From Cupriavidus pinatubonensis (GTDB lineage Bacteria > Pseudomonadota > Gammaproteobacteria > Burkholderiales > Burkholderiaceae), in assembly GCF_019602855.1 (NCBI RefSeq), contig NZ_CP080766.1:1178001-1242000 (forward strand): a stretch of DNA of 64,000 nt, written 5' to 3'. The stretch's first letter is position 1. The number at the start of each line of letters is the position of its first letter. Of the stretch, positions 30,437 through 40,321 are shown piece by piece. The position numbers and the translations under genes were made by a program. The notes under the pieces are model-generated. The model had not been told where the DNA came from. It worked only from the letters and a program-made list of their open reading frames with translations, and ran no database searches.

Positions 30437-30823
30437 TCAGCCGCCCAGTTTCTCGAAGATCTTGGTGATCTTCTCGTCCAGCGTGGCGGCGGTGAACGGC
30501 TTGACCACATAGCCGTTGGCGCCGGCCTGTGCGGCGGCAATGATGTTTTCCTTCTTGGCTTCGGCGGTCACCATCAGCACGGGGGTCTTGCCGATGGCGG
30601 CGTCGGCGCGGATCGCCTGCAGCATGCTCAGGCCGTCCATATTGGGCATGTTCCAGTCCGAGATCACGAACTGGAAGCTGCCGTCCTTGGCCTTCTCCAG
30701 GCCGGCGGCGCCGTCTTCGGCTTCTTCGACGTTGTTGAAGCCCAGTTCCTTGAGCAGGTTGCGGATGATCCGACGCATGGTCGGGAAGTCGTCGACCACT
30801 AGGATCTTGATGTTCTTGTCCAC
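30437..30823 (-). CDS. cheY: chemotaxis response regulator CheY
   Basis: CheY is the single-domain receiver that, once phosphorylated by CheA, binds the flagellar switch. All key residues are present in 128 residues: the acidic pair in [10 protein letters not shown], phospho-acceptor Asp in [11 protein letters not shown], Thr in [11 protein letters not shown], and Lys in GYVVKPF. It follows cheB and precedes cheZ. The close enteric-type match marks it as the motor-binding CheY, in contrast with the second one at 44646-45023. Confidence 0.97.
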   Translation of the reverse strand: MDKNIKILVVDDFPTMRRIIRNLLKELGFNNVEEAEDGAAGLEKAKDGSFQFVISDWNMPNMDGLSMLQAIRADAAIGKTPVLMVTAEAKKENIIAAAQAGANGYVVKPFTAATLDEKITKIFEKLGG

Positions 30824-30907
30824 TTTGAAGGCTCCGGTAGATGCAGTTGTGGAATGTCGTTTGGTTTTCAGGCCAGCCCCGCCGGGGACAGGCCTCGACC
30901 TGTTATT

Positions 30908-31978
30908 TCAGACCCGTTGCGCGCGGGTCCCGTAAGTGGCCAGGCGCGCCATCACGCGCTGGGTCATCGAGTGCAGGGGCACTACTTCATGCACGCCGCC
31001 GGCGGCGATCGCCTCCTTCGGCATGCCAAACACGATGCAGGTACTTTCGTCCTGCGCCAGGTTATAGGCACCGGCCTCGCGCATGCGCAGCATGCCCTTG
31101 GCACCGTCCTTGCCCATGCCGGTCAGGATCACGCCGATCACGTTCTTGCCGCCATGCTCGGCGGCAGAATCGAACAGCACGTCCACCGACGGACGATGGC
31201 GGTTGACCGGCGCTTCTTGCGACAGGTGCGCCACGTAGTTGGCGCCGCTGCGCGCCAGGCGCAGGTGCGAATCGCCGGGCGCGATATAGGCATAGCCGGG
31301 CAGCACGCGTTCGCCGTGCTGCGCTTCCTTCACCGTGATGCGGCACAGCCCATCGAGCCGTTGCGCGAACGAGCGCGTAAAGCCGGCAGGCATATGCTGC
31401 ACGATCAGCACGGCGGGGCTGTCCGGCGGCAGCGGCATCAGGAAGTCCTTGATCGCTTCCGTTCCGCCCGTCGACGCGCCCAGGATGATCAGCTTCTCGG
31501 TCGACAGCAGCGGGCTGCGCAGCATCGGCGTGGCCGGCGTGCCGGACGCGGCCTGCGGAGCCTGGCGTACGCGCGCACGCGACGCGGCGCGGATCTTGTC
31601 CGCGATGGTGTCGGTGTACTCCATCAGGCCGTCGCGGATGCCGAGCTTGGGCTTGGTGACGAAGTCGACGGCGCCCAGCTCCAGCGCGCGCATCGTGATT
31701 TCGGAACCGCGTTCGGTCAGCGACGACACCATCAGCACGGGCATCGGGCGCAGCCGCATCAGCCGCTCGAGGAAATCGAGCCCGTCCATGCGCGGCATTT
31801 CGACGTCGAGCGTCAGCACGTCGGGGTTCAGCTGCTTGATCATCTCGCGCGCGACGAGCGGATCGGGCGCAGTCCCAACCACTTCCATGTCGGGCTGGCT
31901 GTTGATGATCTCCGTCATCAGGCTGCGAATCAGCGCGGAATCATCCACGCACAACACCTTGATCTTCGCGGCAGTCAT
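30908..31978 (-). CDS. cheB: chemotaxis methylesterase/deamidase CheB
   Basis: CheB removes methyl groups from receptors and deamidates Gln, under control of its receiver domain. The receiver (residues ~1-125) has [11 protein letters not shown] and [10 protein letters not shown]. The C-terminal esterase holds the Ser-His-Asp triad in [21 protein letters not shown] and [11 protein letters not shown]. The start at 31978 (MTAAKIKVL) gives 356 residues. It lies between cheD and cheY. Confidence 0.97.
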   Translation of the reverse strand: MTAAKIKVLCVDDSALIRSLMTEIINSQPDMEVVGTAPDPLVAREMIKQLNPDVLTLDVEMPRMDGLDFLERLMRLRPMPVLMVSSLTERGSEITMRALELGAVDFVTKPKLGIRDGLMEYTDTIADKIRAASRARVRQAPQAASGTPATPMLRSPLLSTEKLIILGASTGGTEAIKDFLMPLPPDSPAVLIVQHMPAGFTRSFAQRLDGLCRITVKEAQHGERVLPGYAYIAPGDSHLRLARSGANYVAHLSQEAPVNRHRPSVDVLFDSAAEHGGKNVIGVILTGMGKDGAKGMLRMREAGAYNLAQDESTCIVFGMPKEAIAAGGVHEVVPLHSMTQRVMARLATYGTRAQRV

Positions 31979-32000
31979 AGTCGTTCTGCTTTCGATTCGT

Positions 32001-32654
32001 TCAGGATGGCGTCCGGGACGCCGATGGGCGCGTAAAAAGCTCGCCACCACGCGACGGCGCCGTGCCGGACGTGGCGATGGCGCGCGCCAGCGCGCGCTCG
32101 TCGCGCTCTACCGACACCTGGTCGTCCTGGCGCGTCAGGCGGCGCACCAGTGCCAGGCCGGTAACCGGGAAATAGCTCACGCGCCGCGCATGCGGGCCGC
32201 GCAGGTCCTGCGCCGCAACGCGGATTTCCTCTGTCTTCAGATAGCGCAGCACGAAGTCCGCGTTACGGTCGCCAATGTTCAGCGTGGTCATGTTGGCCAG
32301 CACCGCGCCGCCACCAAAGACCTTGGCCTCCAGGCGTTCGCGCCGCGCGCCCATCTTCAGCAGCTCGTTGATCAGCACTTCGAGCGCATAGCAGCCATAG
32401 CGCATCGACGCGGACAGCATGCGGTCCGCGGTGCCGCCCTCATCGTCCGGCAGCATGAAATGGTTCATGCCGCCCACGCCGGCCTTCTCGTCGCGGATGC
32501 ACGCCGCCACGCAAGAACCGAGCACTGTCGTCAGCACCACGTCCTCGCCGGTCACGTAGTACTCGTTGGGCAACAGCTTGATGGCCTGGCGGTCGAACTC
32601 GCGGTCGAAATACTTGCGCGTGGCAATGGCTTCGGGAAGATGAGGCGTACGCAT
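32001..32654 (-). CDS. cheD: chemoreceptor glutamine deamidase CheD
   Basis: CheD deamidates receptor glutamines and helps adaptation. The catalytic Cys in [20 protein letters not shown] and His in [13 protein letters not shown] are intact; the length is 217 residues. Its ATG shares one base with the cheR stop (TGATG), so the two are translationally coupled. CheR, CheD and CheB together form the adaptation module. Confidence 0.96.
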   Translation of the reverse strand: MRTPHLPEAIATRKYFDREFDRQAIKLLPNEYYVTGEDVVLTTVLGSCVAACIRDEKAGVGGMNHFMLPDDEGGTADRMLSASMRYGCYALEVLINELLKMGARRERLEAKVFGGGAVLANMTTLNIGDRNADFVLRYLKTEEIRVAAQDLRGPHARRVSYFPVTGLALVRRLTRQDDQVSVERDERALARAIATSGTAPSRGGELFTRPSASRTPS

Positions 32655-33565
32655 CAGGCCCGTCCCGCACGTGCGGCGTCGGACGCCAGTTCGTACACGG
32701 TCTGCCCGCGCAGCTGGAATGCGCGCGTGACGTACGAGAAGTTCTCCGAATGGCCCGCGAACAGCAACCCGCCCGGCTTGAGCAGCGGTGCGAAACGCTC
32801 GAGGATGCGACCCTGCGTCGGCTTGTCGAAGTAGATCATCACGTTGCGGCAGAAGATCACGTCGAAGCGGTCGCGGATGCCCCAGTCAGGCGCGAGCAGG
32901 TTGAGCGGCTCGAACGCAATGGTCGATGCAAGCTCCGGCTTGACCTTGACCGCGCCGGCGCGCTGGCCCGTGCCCTTCAGGAAGAAGCGCTTGAGCCGTT
33001 CCTGCGACAGGCGTGCGATCTGTTCCTCCGTGTACACCCCCGCCCTCGCCTTGGCCAGCACCTGCGTGTCGATATCGGTGGCCAGCACCGTCGCACCGCG
33101 GTCCCCCAGCGCCTCGGCGAGCGTGATGGCGATAGAGTACGGCTCTTCGCCGGTCGATGCCGCGCAGCACCAGACGTTGTAGGGCCGGCCGGTCTTCTTG
33201 GCGTGCTCGGCCAGCAAGGGGAAGTGATGCGCCTCGCGGAAAAACGACGTCAGGTTGGTCGTCAGCGAGTTGGTGAAATATTCCCACTCGGACGATGTGT
33301 CATCCGCTTCAAGGATGGCAAGGTAGCTCGCGAAATCGGTCAGCTGCAGCGCGCGCAGCCTGCGGGCCAGACGCGAATACACCATCTCGCGTTTGTGGCT
33401 GCCCAACGAAATACCTGCGCGGCGATGGATCAGCGCGCGGATCTTCTCGAAGTCGCGCTCCGTCAGCAGGAAGTCGCGCGACTCGTCGCGCCGCAGGGCA
33501 GCAGACGCCGCGCTGGCGGCGGCCATGCCTTGGGCAAAGCTGGCGGCGTTACGGTTGGGCGTCAT
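32654..33565 (-). CDS. cheR: chemotaxis protein methyltransferase CheR
   Basis: CheR methylates glutamates on chemoreceptors using S-adenosylmethionine. The N-terminal helical domain ([20 protein letters not shown]) is followed by the SAM fold with [25 protein letters not shown] and [16 protein letters not shown]. The ATG at 33565 gives 303 residues; a TTG at 33580 would add five. Both nearby transducers end in DWSAF, which resembles the tether pentapeptide that CheR binds. Confidence 0.96.
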   Translation of the reverse strand: MTPNRNAASFAQGMAAASAASAALRRDESRDFLLTERDFEKIRALIHRRAGISLGSHKREMVYSRLARRLRALQLTDFASYLAILEADDTSSEWEYFTNSLTTNLTSFFREAHHFPLLAEHAKKTGRPYNVWCCAASTGEEPYSIAITLAEALGDRGATVLATDIDTQVLAKARAGVYTEEQIARLSQERLKRFFLKGTGQRAGAVKVKPELASTIAFEPLNLLAPDWGIRDRFDVIFCRNVMIYFDKPTQGRILERFAPLLKPGGLLFAGHSENFSYVTRAFQLRGQTVYELASDAARAGRA

Positions 33566-33620
33566 GGGTTCGCGTGGCAATACGGGTAATGCGGCAAGAT
33601 GCGGATCGCGCGTCGGCCGC

Positions 33621-34115
33621 TCAGGCGGCCTCAGCCTCGATCAGCTCCATCTCGGGGCTGGTGATCAGGCGCTCGATATCGATCAGCACCAGCATGCGGC
33701 CTTCGACCGTGGCCAGGCCTGTCAGGTGCTCGGTGGACACCGACACGCCGAACTCCGGCGCCGGCTTGATCGCTTCGCCGGTCAGCGTGAGCACGTCCGA
33801 CACGCCGTCCACGACGATGCCGACCACGCGGCCCGCCACGTTCAGGATGATCACGACGGTCTGGTGGTCGTAGCGCACGTTGCCCAGTCGGAACTTCAGC
33901 CGCAGGTCGACGATGGGCACGATCACGCCGCGCAGGTTGGTCACGCCTTTCATGAAGTCGGGCGCGCTAGCAATGCGCGTCACGGTCTCGTAGCTGCGGA
34001 TCTCCTGCACCTTGAGGATATCGATGCCGTATTCCTCCGTTCCCAGCGTGAAGACCAGGAACTCCTGGCCCGAAGCTTCGCTTCCGGGGGTATCGATCTG
34101 TCCGATGCCGGCCAT
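33621..34115 (-). CDS. cheW: chemotaxis coupling protein CheW
   Basis: CheW bridges receptors and CheA. The single CheW domain ([41 protein letters not shown]) fills 164 residues. The start at 34115 has AAGGAGAAC upstream; the longer frame runs back into cheA. It sits between cheA and cheR. A second, distinct cheW lies at 43988-44464. Confidence 0.96.
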   Translation of the reverse strand: MAGIGQIDTPGSEASGQEFLVFTLGTEEYGIDILKVQEIRSYETVTRIASAPDFMKGVTNLRGVIVPIVDLRLKFRLGNVRYDHQTVVIILNVAGRVVGIVVDGVSDVLTLTGEAIKPAPEFGVSVSTEHLTGLATVEGRMLVLIDIERLITSPEMELIEAEAA

Positions 34116-34143
34116 GATGTCTAGTTCTCCTTTGGTTGGACGA

Positions 34144-36165
34144 TTACAGCGCCAGCGTCGTTTCTTGCCGGCGCACGCCGGTGCGCTGCAGCGCACCGAC
34201 ATCGACGATCAGCGCCACGCTGCCGTCGCCGAGAATGGTGGCGGCGGAAATGCATGGCACCTTGCGGTAGTTGGTTTCCAGGTTCTTCAGCACGACCTGG
34301 TGCTGGCCGATGAGCTGGTCCACCAGCAGCGCGAAGCGCTTGCCTTCGGCCTGCAGGATCACGGCGATGCCCTGGGTCGGCTCCTGCAGCGCGTCAGCCA
34401 CGTTGAAGACGCGGTGCATCTCGAGCAGCGGCAGGTATTCGCCGCGCACGTGCATGACGCGGTCGGCGTTGGCTGCGGTATGGATGTCCTCGGACTTCGG
34501 CTGCAGCGACTCCATCACGCAGTTCAGCGGCAGGATGAAGGTTTCCTCGCCGACCTTCACCGACATGCCGTCGAGAATCGCCAGCGTCAGCGGCAGCACG
34601 ATGCGGATCGTGGTGCCCAGGCCCGGACGGCAGCTGATCTCGACATGGCCGCCCATCTCCTGGATGTTCCGCTTGACCACGTCCATGCCCACGCCACGGC
34701 CGGAAACGTCGGTCACGACTTCTGCCGTAGAGAAGCCCGGCGCGAAGATCAGTTGCCAGACTTCTTCATCACTGATGTTCTCGGACACCGGCAGGCCGTT
34801 CTGGATTGCCTTGGCGAGAATGCGCTCGCGGTTCAGGCCACCGCCGTCGTCGCTGACCTCGATCACGATATTGCCGCCGTGGTGCTGCGCGGAGAGGATG
34901 AGCTGGCCGGTCGGATCCTTGCCCGCGGCGACGCGCTTGTCCGGCGTCTCGATGCCGTGGTCCAGGCTGTTGCGCACGAGGTGGGTCAGCGGGTCGATGA
35001 TGCGTTCGATCAGGCTCTTGTCGAGCTCGGTCGCCTTGCCGAACGTCACCAGGTCGATCTGCTTGCCGAGCTTGCTGGCCAGGTCGCGGACCAGGCGCGG
35101 AAAGCGCGAGAACACGTAGTCCATCGGCATCATGCGGATCGACATCACGGCTTCCTGCAGGTCGCGCGCATTGCGCTCGAGCTGGCCCATGCCGGAGAAC
35201 AGGCGATCGAACAGAACCGGGTCGAGCGACGACGCGGTCTGCGCCAGCATCGATTGCGTGATAACGAGTTCGCCCACCAGGTTGATGATCTGGTCGACCT
35301 TCTCGGTCGGCACGCGGATCGAGCCCGACTCCTGATTGTGGGCGGCCGCTGCGGCCGGCTTGGTCTTCTCCTTGGCAGCGGGTGCCGGCGTGGCGGCGAC
35401 CGGTGCGGCCGCAACCGGCGCTGGCGCCGCAGCGGCAACAGGCACCTCGGCCAGCGCGGGAGCCTGAGCCGATGCGCCGGCTGCCTCGACCACGATCTGG
35501 TCGGCATCGATCACGAAACAGCAGACGGCAATGATGTCGTCAGCGCTGCACTGGCTGTTGAGCCAGATCGCCAGTTCGCCGTTTTCTTCGTGCTGCCCGG
35601 TGATCTCGCCAAGGTTTGCAAGCTCTTCGCGCAGCAATGCCTGGTCGGAGGCAGACACCTTGATCAGGCGCACCTTGAGGCCACCGCCGGCAGCGGGCGC
35701 CGCAACGGGCGCGACTACAGGTACCGGTGCCGCTGCGGGAGCCGGAGCGGATCCGCCTGCCGTGCCATTCGCCTCCTGGGCAAGCTGCTGCAGCACGGCG
35801 CAGATGCGCACCAGTGTTTCCTGATCGGGTTCGGTGCCGTTGCGGTAGGCGTTGAGCTGATCTTGCAACACGTCCTTGGTTTCCAGAAAGGTGTCGATGA
35901 TGGTCCGGGACAGCGCCAGTTCCTGGCGGCGCGTACGGTCCAGCAGATTCTCGAAGATGTGCGTGGTTTCGGTCAGTGCCGCAAACCCGAAGGTAGCCGC
36001 ACCGCCCTTGATGGAGTGCGCGGCACGGAAGATCGCGTTGAGGTCTTCCGGGTCGGGCGACTCGATGTCCAGGCCGAGCAGCAACTGCTCCATTTCAACG
36101 AGCAGTTCTTCCGCCTCTTCAAAGAAGGTCTGGTAAAACTGTGTGATATCGATATCGACAGACAT
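34144..36165 (-). CDS. cheA: chemotaxis histidine kinase CheA
   Basis: CheA autophosphorylates in response to receptors and passes phosphate to CheY and CheB. Domains in order over 673 residues: HPt with the phospho-His in [16 protein letters not shown] (near residue 50), CheY/B-binding region and Ala/Pro-rich linkers (about 130-275), dimerisation helix pair ([20 protein letters not shown]), ATPase with [24 protein letters not shown] and [14 protein letters not shown], and a C-terminal CheW-like domain. It follows motB and precedes cheW. Confidence 0.97.
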   Translation of the reverse strand: MSVDIDITQFYQTFFEEAEELLVEMEQLLLGLDIESPDPEDLNAIFRAAHSIKGGAATFGFAALTETTHIFENLLDRTRRQELALSRTIIDTFLETKDVLQDQLNAYRNGTEPDQETLVRICAVLQQLAQEANGTAGGSAPAPAAAPVPVVAPVAAPAAGGGLKVRLIKVSASDQALLREELANLGEITGQHEENGELAIWLNSQCSADDIIAVCCFVIDADQIVVEAAGASAQAPALAEVPVAAAAPAPVAAAPVAATPAPAAKEKTKPAAAAAHNQESGSIRVPTEKVDQIINLVGELVITQSMLAQTASSLDPVLFDRLFSGMGQLERNARDLQEAVMSIRMMPMDYVFSRFPRLVRDLASKLGKQIDLVTFGKATELDKSLIERIIDPLTHLVRNSLDHGIETPDKRVAAGKDPTGQLILSAQHHGGNIVIEVSDDGGGLNRERILAKAIQNGLPVSENISDEEVWQLIFAPGFSTAEVVTDVSGRGVGMDVVKRNIQEMGGHVEISCRPGLGTTIRIVLPLTLAILDGMSVKVGEETFILPLNCVMESLQPKSEDIHTAANADRVMHVRGEYLPLLEMHRVFNVADALQEPTQGIAVILQAEGKRFALLVDQLIGQHQVVLKNLETNYRKVPCISAATILGDGSVALIVDVGALQRTGVRRQETTLAL

Positions 36166-36225
36166 TGGCGTCCTGACTCACTAAGTTACTGCGCTAAGCA
36201 TCGCCGCCATGCCAGCGGCCACGCA

Positions 36226-37203
36226 TCATTCTGTCTTTGCCTTCGGCGCCGCCGGTGCTGCCGGTGCTGCCGGTGCCGAAGCGGCCAGCCCTTCGTGCAT
36301 CGCGCCCGCAACCTTGCCGGCCTGTGCCTTCACCGTGACGTCCGCGGCGCTCGCGTTTTCCGCTTCGAACTGGGCCTGCGCCTTCTGATTCAGCACCACG
36401 ATACTGATGCGCCGGTTAACCGGCGCCAGCAGGTCGCTCTTGTCCAGCGGCATGGTGGCCGCCAGGCCCAGCACGCGCAGCACCTTGCCCTCTTGCATGC
36501 CGCCGGCGATCAGCTCGCGGCGCGATGCGTTGGCGCGATCGCTCGACAGTTCCCAGTTGCTGTACGTGCGCTCGCCGTTGGAGTAGTTCGCCGAGTCGGT
36601 ATGGCCGGACAGGCTGACCTTGTTGGGCAGATCATTGATCACCGGGCCGATCTCGCGCAGGATGGCACGCATGTACGGTTCCACCTCTGCACGGCCGGTA
36701 CGGAACATCGGGCGGTTCTGCGTATCGAGGATCTGGATGCGCAGTCCTTCGCTGGTGATGTCGAGCAGCAGTTGCGGGCGGAACTGCTTGAGCATCGGGT
36801 TGTTCTCGATGATCTGCTCAAGCCGGTTCTTCAGCGCGCGCAAACGCTGGGCTTCCTGAAACTCGTTGCGGCGTTGCTCGGCGGACGGATCGTTGTCGTG
36901 CGCACGCATGACTTCACCGTCCTTGCGCATCACGTCCATGCCGCCGCCGGGAATCACGCTGGGCGTCTGGCTGCTCCTTTCACCGCCGACAACAGCCACC
37001 TTCAGCGGCATGCGGAAATACTCGGCAATGCCTTCCAGGGTCTTCTTGTTGGCGCTGGACAAAAGCCACAGCACCAGGAAGAGCGCCATCATCGCCGTCA
37101 TGAAGTCGGCGTAGGCGATCTTCCAGCTATGGTTGCCGTGCGGTTTGGCGTGCGACTTCGCCCTGCGGACGATGATCGGACGCATATCGTTTGCGCTGCT
37201 CAT
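36226..37203 (-). CDS. motB: flagellar motor stator protein MotB
   Basis: MotB is the peptidoglycan-anchored stator subunit. One transmembrane helix near the N-terminus (WKIAYADFMTAMMALFLVLW) contains the proton-binding Asp. A C-terminal OmpA-like domain with LSGHTDSANYSNGERTYSNW binds peptidoglycan. It is 325 residues long with an Ala/Pro-rich tail. It follows motA by 18 bp and pairs with it to form the proton-driven stator. Confidence 0.97.
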   Translation of the reverse strand: MSSANDMRPIIVRRAKSHAKPHGNHSWKIAYADFMTAMMALFLVLWLLSSANKKTLEGIAEYFRMPLKVAVVGGERSSQTPSVIPGGGMDVMRKDGEVMRAHDNDPSAEQRRNEFQEAQRLRALKNRLEQIIENNPMLKQFRPQLLLDITSEGLRIQILDTQNRPMFRTGRAEVEPYMRAILREIGPVINDLPNKVSLSGHTDSANYSNGERTYSNWELSSDRANASRRELIAGGMQEGKVLRVLGLAATMPLDKSDLLAPVNRRISIVVLNQKAQAQFEAENASAADVTVKAQAGKVAGAMHEGLAASAPAAPAAPAAPKAKTE

Positions 37204-37221
37204 GACGGTGGCTCGGCAGGA

Positions 37222-38085
37222 TCAGCTCAGGCTCTTGACTTCGCGGACGTGGTCGTCCAGCTCGAGGAACGACGGCCGCACCGTGGAGTACAGCACCTTG
37301 CGGCCGAACTCGACCGCCACCAGCGGCGCATAACCGTTGAGCGAGGCAAGCAGGACCACCTTGATGCATTCGTAGACCTTGACGTTCTCCGACACCTGCA
37401 GCTCGATGCGCGCGGCAAGCGGCGAGACAAAGCCGTAGGCCAGCAGAATGCCCAGGAACGTACCGACCATCGCGTGCGCGATCAGCGCGCCCAGTTCGGC
37501 CGGCGGCAGGTCGGCCGAAGCCAGTGCATGCACCACGCCCATCACCGCGGCGACGATGCCGAAGGCCGGCAGTGCGTCGCCGACGCGCGACAGCGCATGG
37601 GCAGGGATTTCGGCTTCGTGGCGGAAGGTTTCGATCTCGTGGTCCATCAGGGCCTCGATCTCGAACGCGTTCATGTTGCCGTTGACCATCATGCGCAGGT
37701 AGTCCGTGAGGAACTCCATCACGACCGGATCGGACAGGATGCGCGGATACTGGCTGAACACGCTGCTCGCGGCGGGATCGGCGATTTCCTTTTCGAGGAA
37801 CAGGATGCCTTCGCGGCGTGCCTTGGACAGCAGCACGTACAGCAGCGACATGACGTCGAGGTACAGCTCCTTTTTGTACTTGGAGCTCTTGAACAGGCCC
37901 GGCAACGCCTTGAGCGTTGCCTTGAGCGCCTTGGTGGTATTGGTGGCGATGAAGGCACCGGCGGCAGCGCCACCGATGATCACAAGTTCCGCCGGTTGAT
38001 ACAGCGCGCCCATGTGGCCGCCGGTCATGGCATAACCGCCAAGCACCGCCGCTACCACGACGATATAGCCAAGAACTACTAGCAC
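37222..38085 (-). CDS. motA: flagellar motor stator protein MotA
   Basis: MotA forms the stator ion channel with MotB and pushes on the rotor. Four hydrophobic segments are present, including VLGYIVVVAAVLGGYAMTGG and the pair around ALPAFGIVAAVMGVVHALAS and GTFLGILLAYGFVSPLAARI; the cytosolic loop between TM2 and TM3 is large. The 287-residue length is standard. The start is a GTG at 38085. It follows flhC by 121 bp with no sigma-28 box, so it is probably transcribed with flhDC. Confidence 0.96.
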   Translation of the reverse strand: MLVVLGYIVVVAAVLGGYAMTGGHMGALYQPAELVIIGGAAAGAFIATNTTKALKATLKALPGLFKSSKYKKELYLDVMSLLYVLLSKARREGILFLEKEIADPAASSVFSQYPRILSDPVVMEFLTDYLRMMVNGNMNAFEIEALMDHEIETFRHEAEIPAHALSRVGDALPAFGIVAAVMGVVHALASADLPPAELGALIAHAMVGTFLGILLAYGFVSPLAARIELQVSENVKVYECIKVVLLASLNGYAPLVAVEFGRKVLYSTVRPSFLELDDHVREVKSLS

Positions 38086-38206
38086 GATCGGATCCCCGTC
38101 AAAAAAGCGCGTCAGTCACGCACGATTGCCCGTTGCACGGGCGGACAGGGATGATCCGGTCCACCAGTGCTGCGCAGCTTGCCAGCCTGGCGGACCTCAA
38201 CCAGGA

Positions 38207-38812
38207 TCAGGCTTCGGTCTGCAAGGCGGCGGCGTTCTTCGAGGGCTTCTTCACCTTCCCGGCACGCGAGGGCGGACGGCACAGGCTGCACACGAAATTC
38301 GCGTGCGGCTCATAGGCGTGCGTCACGAACTGTCCACCGCAACACGTGCAGCTGGACAGCTGCAGCATATTGCTCTCGAAGAACCGTACTAACGTCCAGG
38401 CACGGGTGAAACTTAAGACTATTTCGCCGCCGAGCAGCGAAACATGCTCGAGATACAGACGGTAAGCGGCCACTACGGCGCGAATACCCACGGTTTCGCC
38501 CTCTTGCACCATGAACTGGTACGCGGAGAAGAACAGCGACGAATGGATATTCGGCAGCCAGGTCGTGAACCAGTCTGTCGAGAACGGGAGCATGCCCTTG
38601 GGCGGCGAAACGCCCCGCAGCTCCTTGTAGAGACGGATCAGCCGGTCGCGCGAGAGCGTAGTCTCGGCCTCAAGCACCTGCAGGCGCGCACCCAGGCCGA
38701 TCAGCTCGATGGCGAGCTGGGTCTGGTTGGCATCCTGCAGTACGCTCTTGCGGCTTGGAACGGGCGCGGTGGTAACGCTGCGCGCCGAAGGGGCCTGCAG
38801 GAGCGCGGTCAA
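38207..38812 (-). CDS. flhC: flagellar master regulator subunit FlhC
   Basis: FlhC is the zinc-binding DNA-contacting subunit of the FlhD4C2 activator that switches on class II flagellar operons. The zinc ligands are visible as CTCC ([13 protein letters not shown]) and CSLC near residues 160-185. The 201 residues match the beta/gammaproteobacterial family. Its ATG overlaps the flhD stop by 4 bp. It stands at the head of the motAB-che cluster. Confidence 0.96.
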   Translation of the reverse strand: MTALLQAPSARSVTTAPVPSRKSVLQDANQTQLAIELIGLGARLQVLEAETTLSRDRLIRLYKELRGVSPPKGMLPFSTDWFTTWLPNIHSSLFFSAYQFMVQEGETVGIRAVVAAYRLYLEHVSLLGGEIVLSFTRAWTLVRFFESNMLQLSSCTCCGGQFVTHAYEPHANFVCSLCRPPSRAGKVKKPSKNAAALQTEA

Positions 38813-39126
38813 TTGAGCGACTCCACAGGCTGACGGGCAAGCAGGATCGCAGCGTGCATCTGCTGCATATCGTGGTTCTTGGCCGTATGAGTGAGAGTGG
38901 ACAGAAGCGCGTGGTCGTCAAATCGGAACCTGCAGAGCACCATGTTCGATGCCGCGAGCTTCACGAGTTGCGCCGAGGTCAGCTTAGCGAGAATGTCGGC
39001 AATTTCCTTGCTGACACCAAGTCTGAACATGGCTTCCACCTGGTTTTCCCGCACCAGGCGCTGGGCGAGCAGAAGATAGGCGAGGTTAACCTCCCTGATC
39101 TCCTGGAGAACTTCACTGCTTTCCAA
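38809..39126 (-). CDS. flhD: flagellar master regulator subunit FlhD
   Basis: FlhD is the helical partner of FlhC in the flagellar class I activator. The motif [20 protein letters not shown] and the C-terminal region around [20 protein letters not shown] are characteristic; the length is 105 residues. It is preceded by the longest A/T-richer stretch of the region (39127-39495), which should contain its regulated promoter. Confidence 0.96.
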   Translation of the reverse strand: MESSEVLQEIREVNLAYLLLAQRLVRENQVEAMFRLGVSKEIADILAKLTSAQLVKLAASNMVLCRFRFDDHALLSTLTHTAKNHDMQQMHAAILLARQPVESLN

Positions 39127-39495
39127 TTTTTCCCCGCTACCAAAAACCTGCCTTGCGCTTGTCCGGCGCTTACCGGCGGCCCAGTAGGGGGCTTCCGGCG
39201 ACCAGATCGTTTACATGCGTGTCAGGCAGGTACTACGTACGACAATAGGAACTTCAGCCCGGTCGCACTTACTTCCTCGTACCGACTCGTTACAAGTGTT
39301 ACAGAGTGTAAGTGAAACTGTTACGTTTATATCGGCAATCCGCCCGCAATGCCAATCCCTACTTACGCGGGGGAAACCCCAATGTCGCACGGAAGATACA
39401 TGGCTGTACGAATTTTGTAACAAATCGACCGTGCAACAATTGATGTAACGCAATAGTGGAACGGATAAGTCATTGCATGCGCTGACTATCACCCA
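39127..39495 (-). promoter_or_regulatory. flhDC upstream control region
   Basis: 369 bp with no gene, richer in A/T than its surroundings in the right half (about 39230-39495). It carries a cluster of TTACA half-sites: direct at 39290-39294 and 39299-39303, and inverted (TGTAA) at 39307-39311, the last two making TTACAGAGTGTAA. GTTACG follows at 39320-39325. Such spaced half-sites suggest a regulator site, but I cannot name the protein. H-NS-like control is plausible given the composition. No clear -35/-10 pair stands out. Confidence 0.45.
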
Positions 39496-40263
39496 CTACC
39501 GGGATTCCACTATTGACGAATTGGAATGTGACGAATTGAACAACCGTCTGAGCCAGGCAGCCAATCGTGCGAATACATCGTCCGGGGCGTCCTGGAACAA
39601 ATGTGGCCGTGCCCGGGCGGCTTGTTCGAGCACGCGGTTGGCTTCTTCAAGCTGGATAGAGCCGTATTGCAGCGCCAGCGTCAACGTCGCACGCAGTTCC
39701 CCGACGCGCGACCGGCCGAGCGTTTCATTGTCCTCGGTCTGCAACGCATACATCAGGTCATACGCGCGCTGCCGCAGGCTTTCGGCCAGCACCCAGGCCG
39801 GCGTTCGCATGCGTTCCTCCAGCACGCGTACATCTTCGGCCGACGCGGCAACCTGAGACGCCAGGGCGTCCGTGAACGCTGCATCCGCCCCGCATTCGGC
39901 CAGCACCTGGGCGGCCCATTCGCGTGCGTGCTCGAAGCGCTGTTGCGGGTTCCAGTCTGACTGCACGGCGAGGCCGAAGCCAAAGCGTCGCGCATCGCGC
40001 ATCAGCGACGACAAAGCGTTGGGAAGCTGCTTGTCGAACACCTTGCGCGCCCAGCCGTATTCCCCGCTGGCCAGCAGCCGCATGACGGCGCGCTCGGTCA
40101 GCGGACCATCATGCTGGAGCAGCCGCGCGCGCAGGAAGTCGTTGAATTCAGGCGGCAGGAAGTCCTTGTCGAAACCCGTCGACAGGCTGACGAAGTCGTC
40201 GAACTCCCTGCGCAGCCTGGCCACCTCGTCTGGCGACAAGGCCAGGGTGATATTGGTATTCAT
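39496..40263 (-). CDS. uncharacterised protein of the accessory chemotaxis cluster
   Basis: I do not recognise this 255-residue protein. It is soluble, has no signal peptide or membrane segment, and looks almost wholly helical, with charged heptad-like stretches (LSPDEVARLRREFDDFVSLS, FEHAREWAAQVLAECGA, VRVLEERMRTPAWVLAESLR). A Ser/Asn-rich tail follows. The start at 40263 (MNTNITLALSP) is chosen because upstream codons lose coding character. It lies 58 bp after a transducer gene on the same strand with no terminator between, and is the last gene before the flhDC promoter. Context suggests a role in signalling or motility, but this is guesswork. Confidence 0.72.
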   Translation of the reverse strand: MNTNITLALSPDEVARLRREFDDFVSLSTGFDKDFLPPEFNDFLRARLLQHDGPLTERAVMRLLASGEYGWARKVFDKQLPNALSSLMRDARRFGFGLAVQSDWNPQQRFEHAREWAAQVLAECGADAAFTDALASQVAASAEDVRVLEERMRTPAWVLAESLRQRAYDLMYALQTEDNETLGRSRVGELRATLTLALQYGSIQLEEANRVLEQAARARPHLFQDAPDDVFARLAAWLRRLFNSSHSNSSIVESR

Positions 40264-40321
40264 GGCATCGAAGGCGAAGGCGGGCGGCAGGCCGTAGCAA
40301 CCGATTGCCGCCCGCCGGGGC

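Noticed and set aside
34012..38082. A 1356-codon open frame on the plus strand across cheA, motB and motA
   Set aside because: It is antisense to three well-supported genes, and its translation is a low-complexity string rich in His, Arg, Gln and Asp, typical of the antisense frame of high-GC genes. It has no domain or ribosome binding site.
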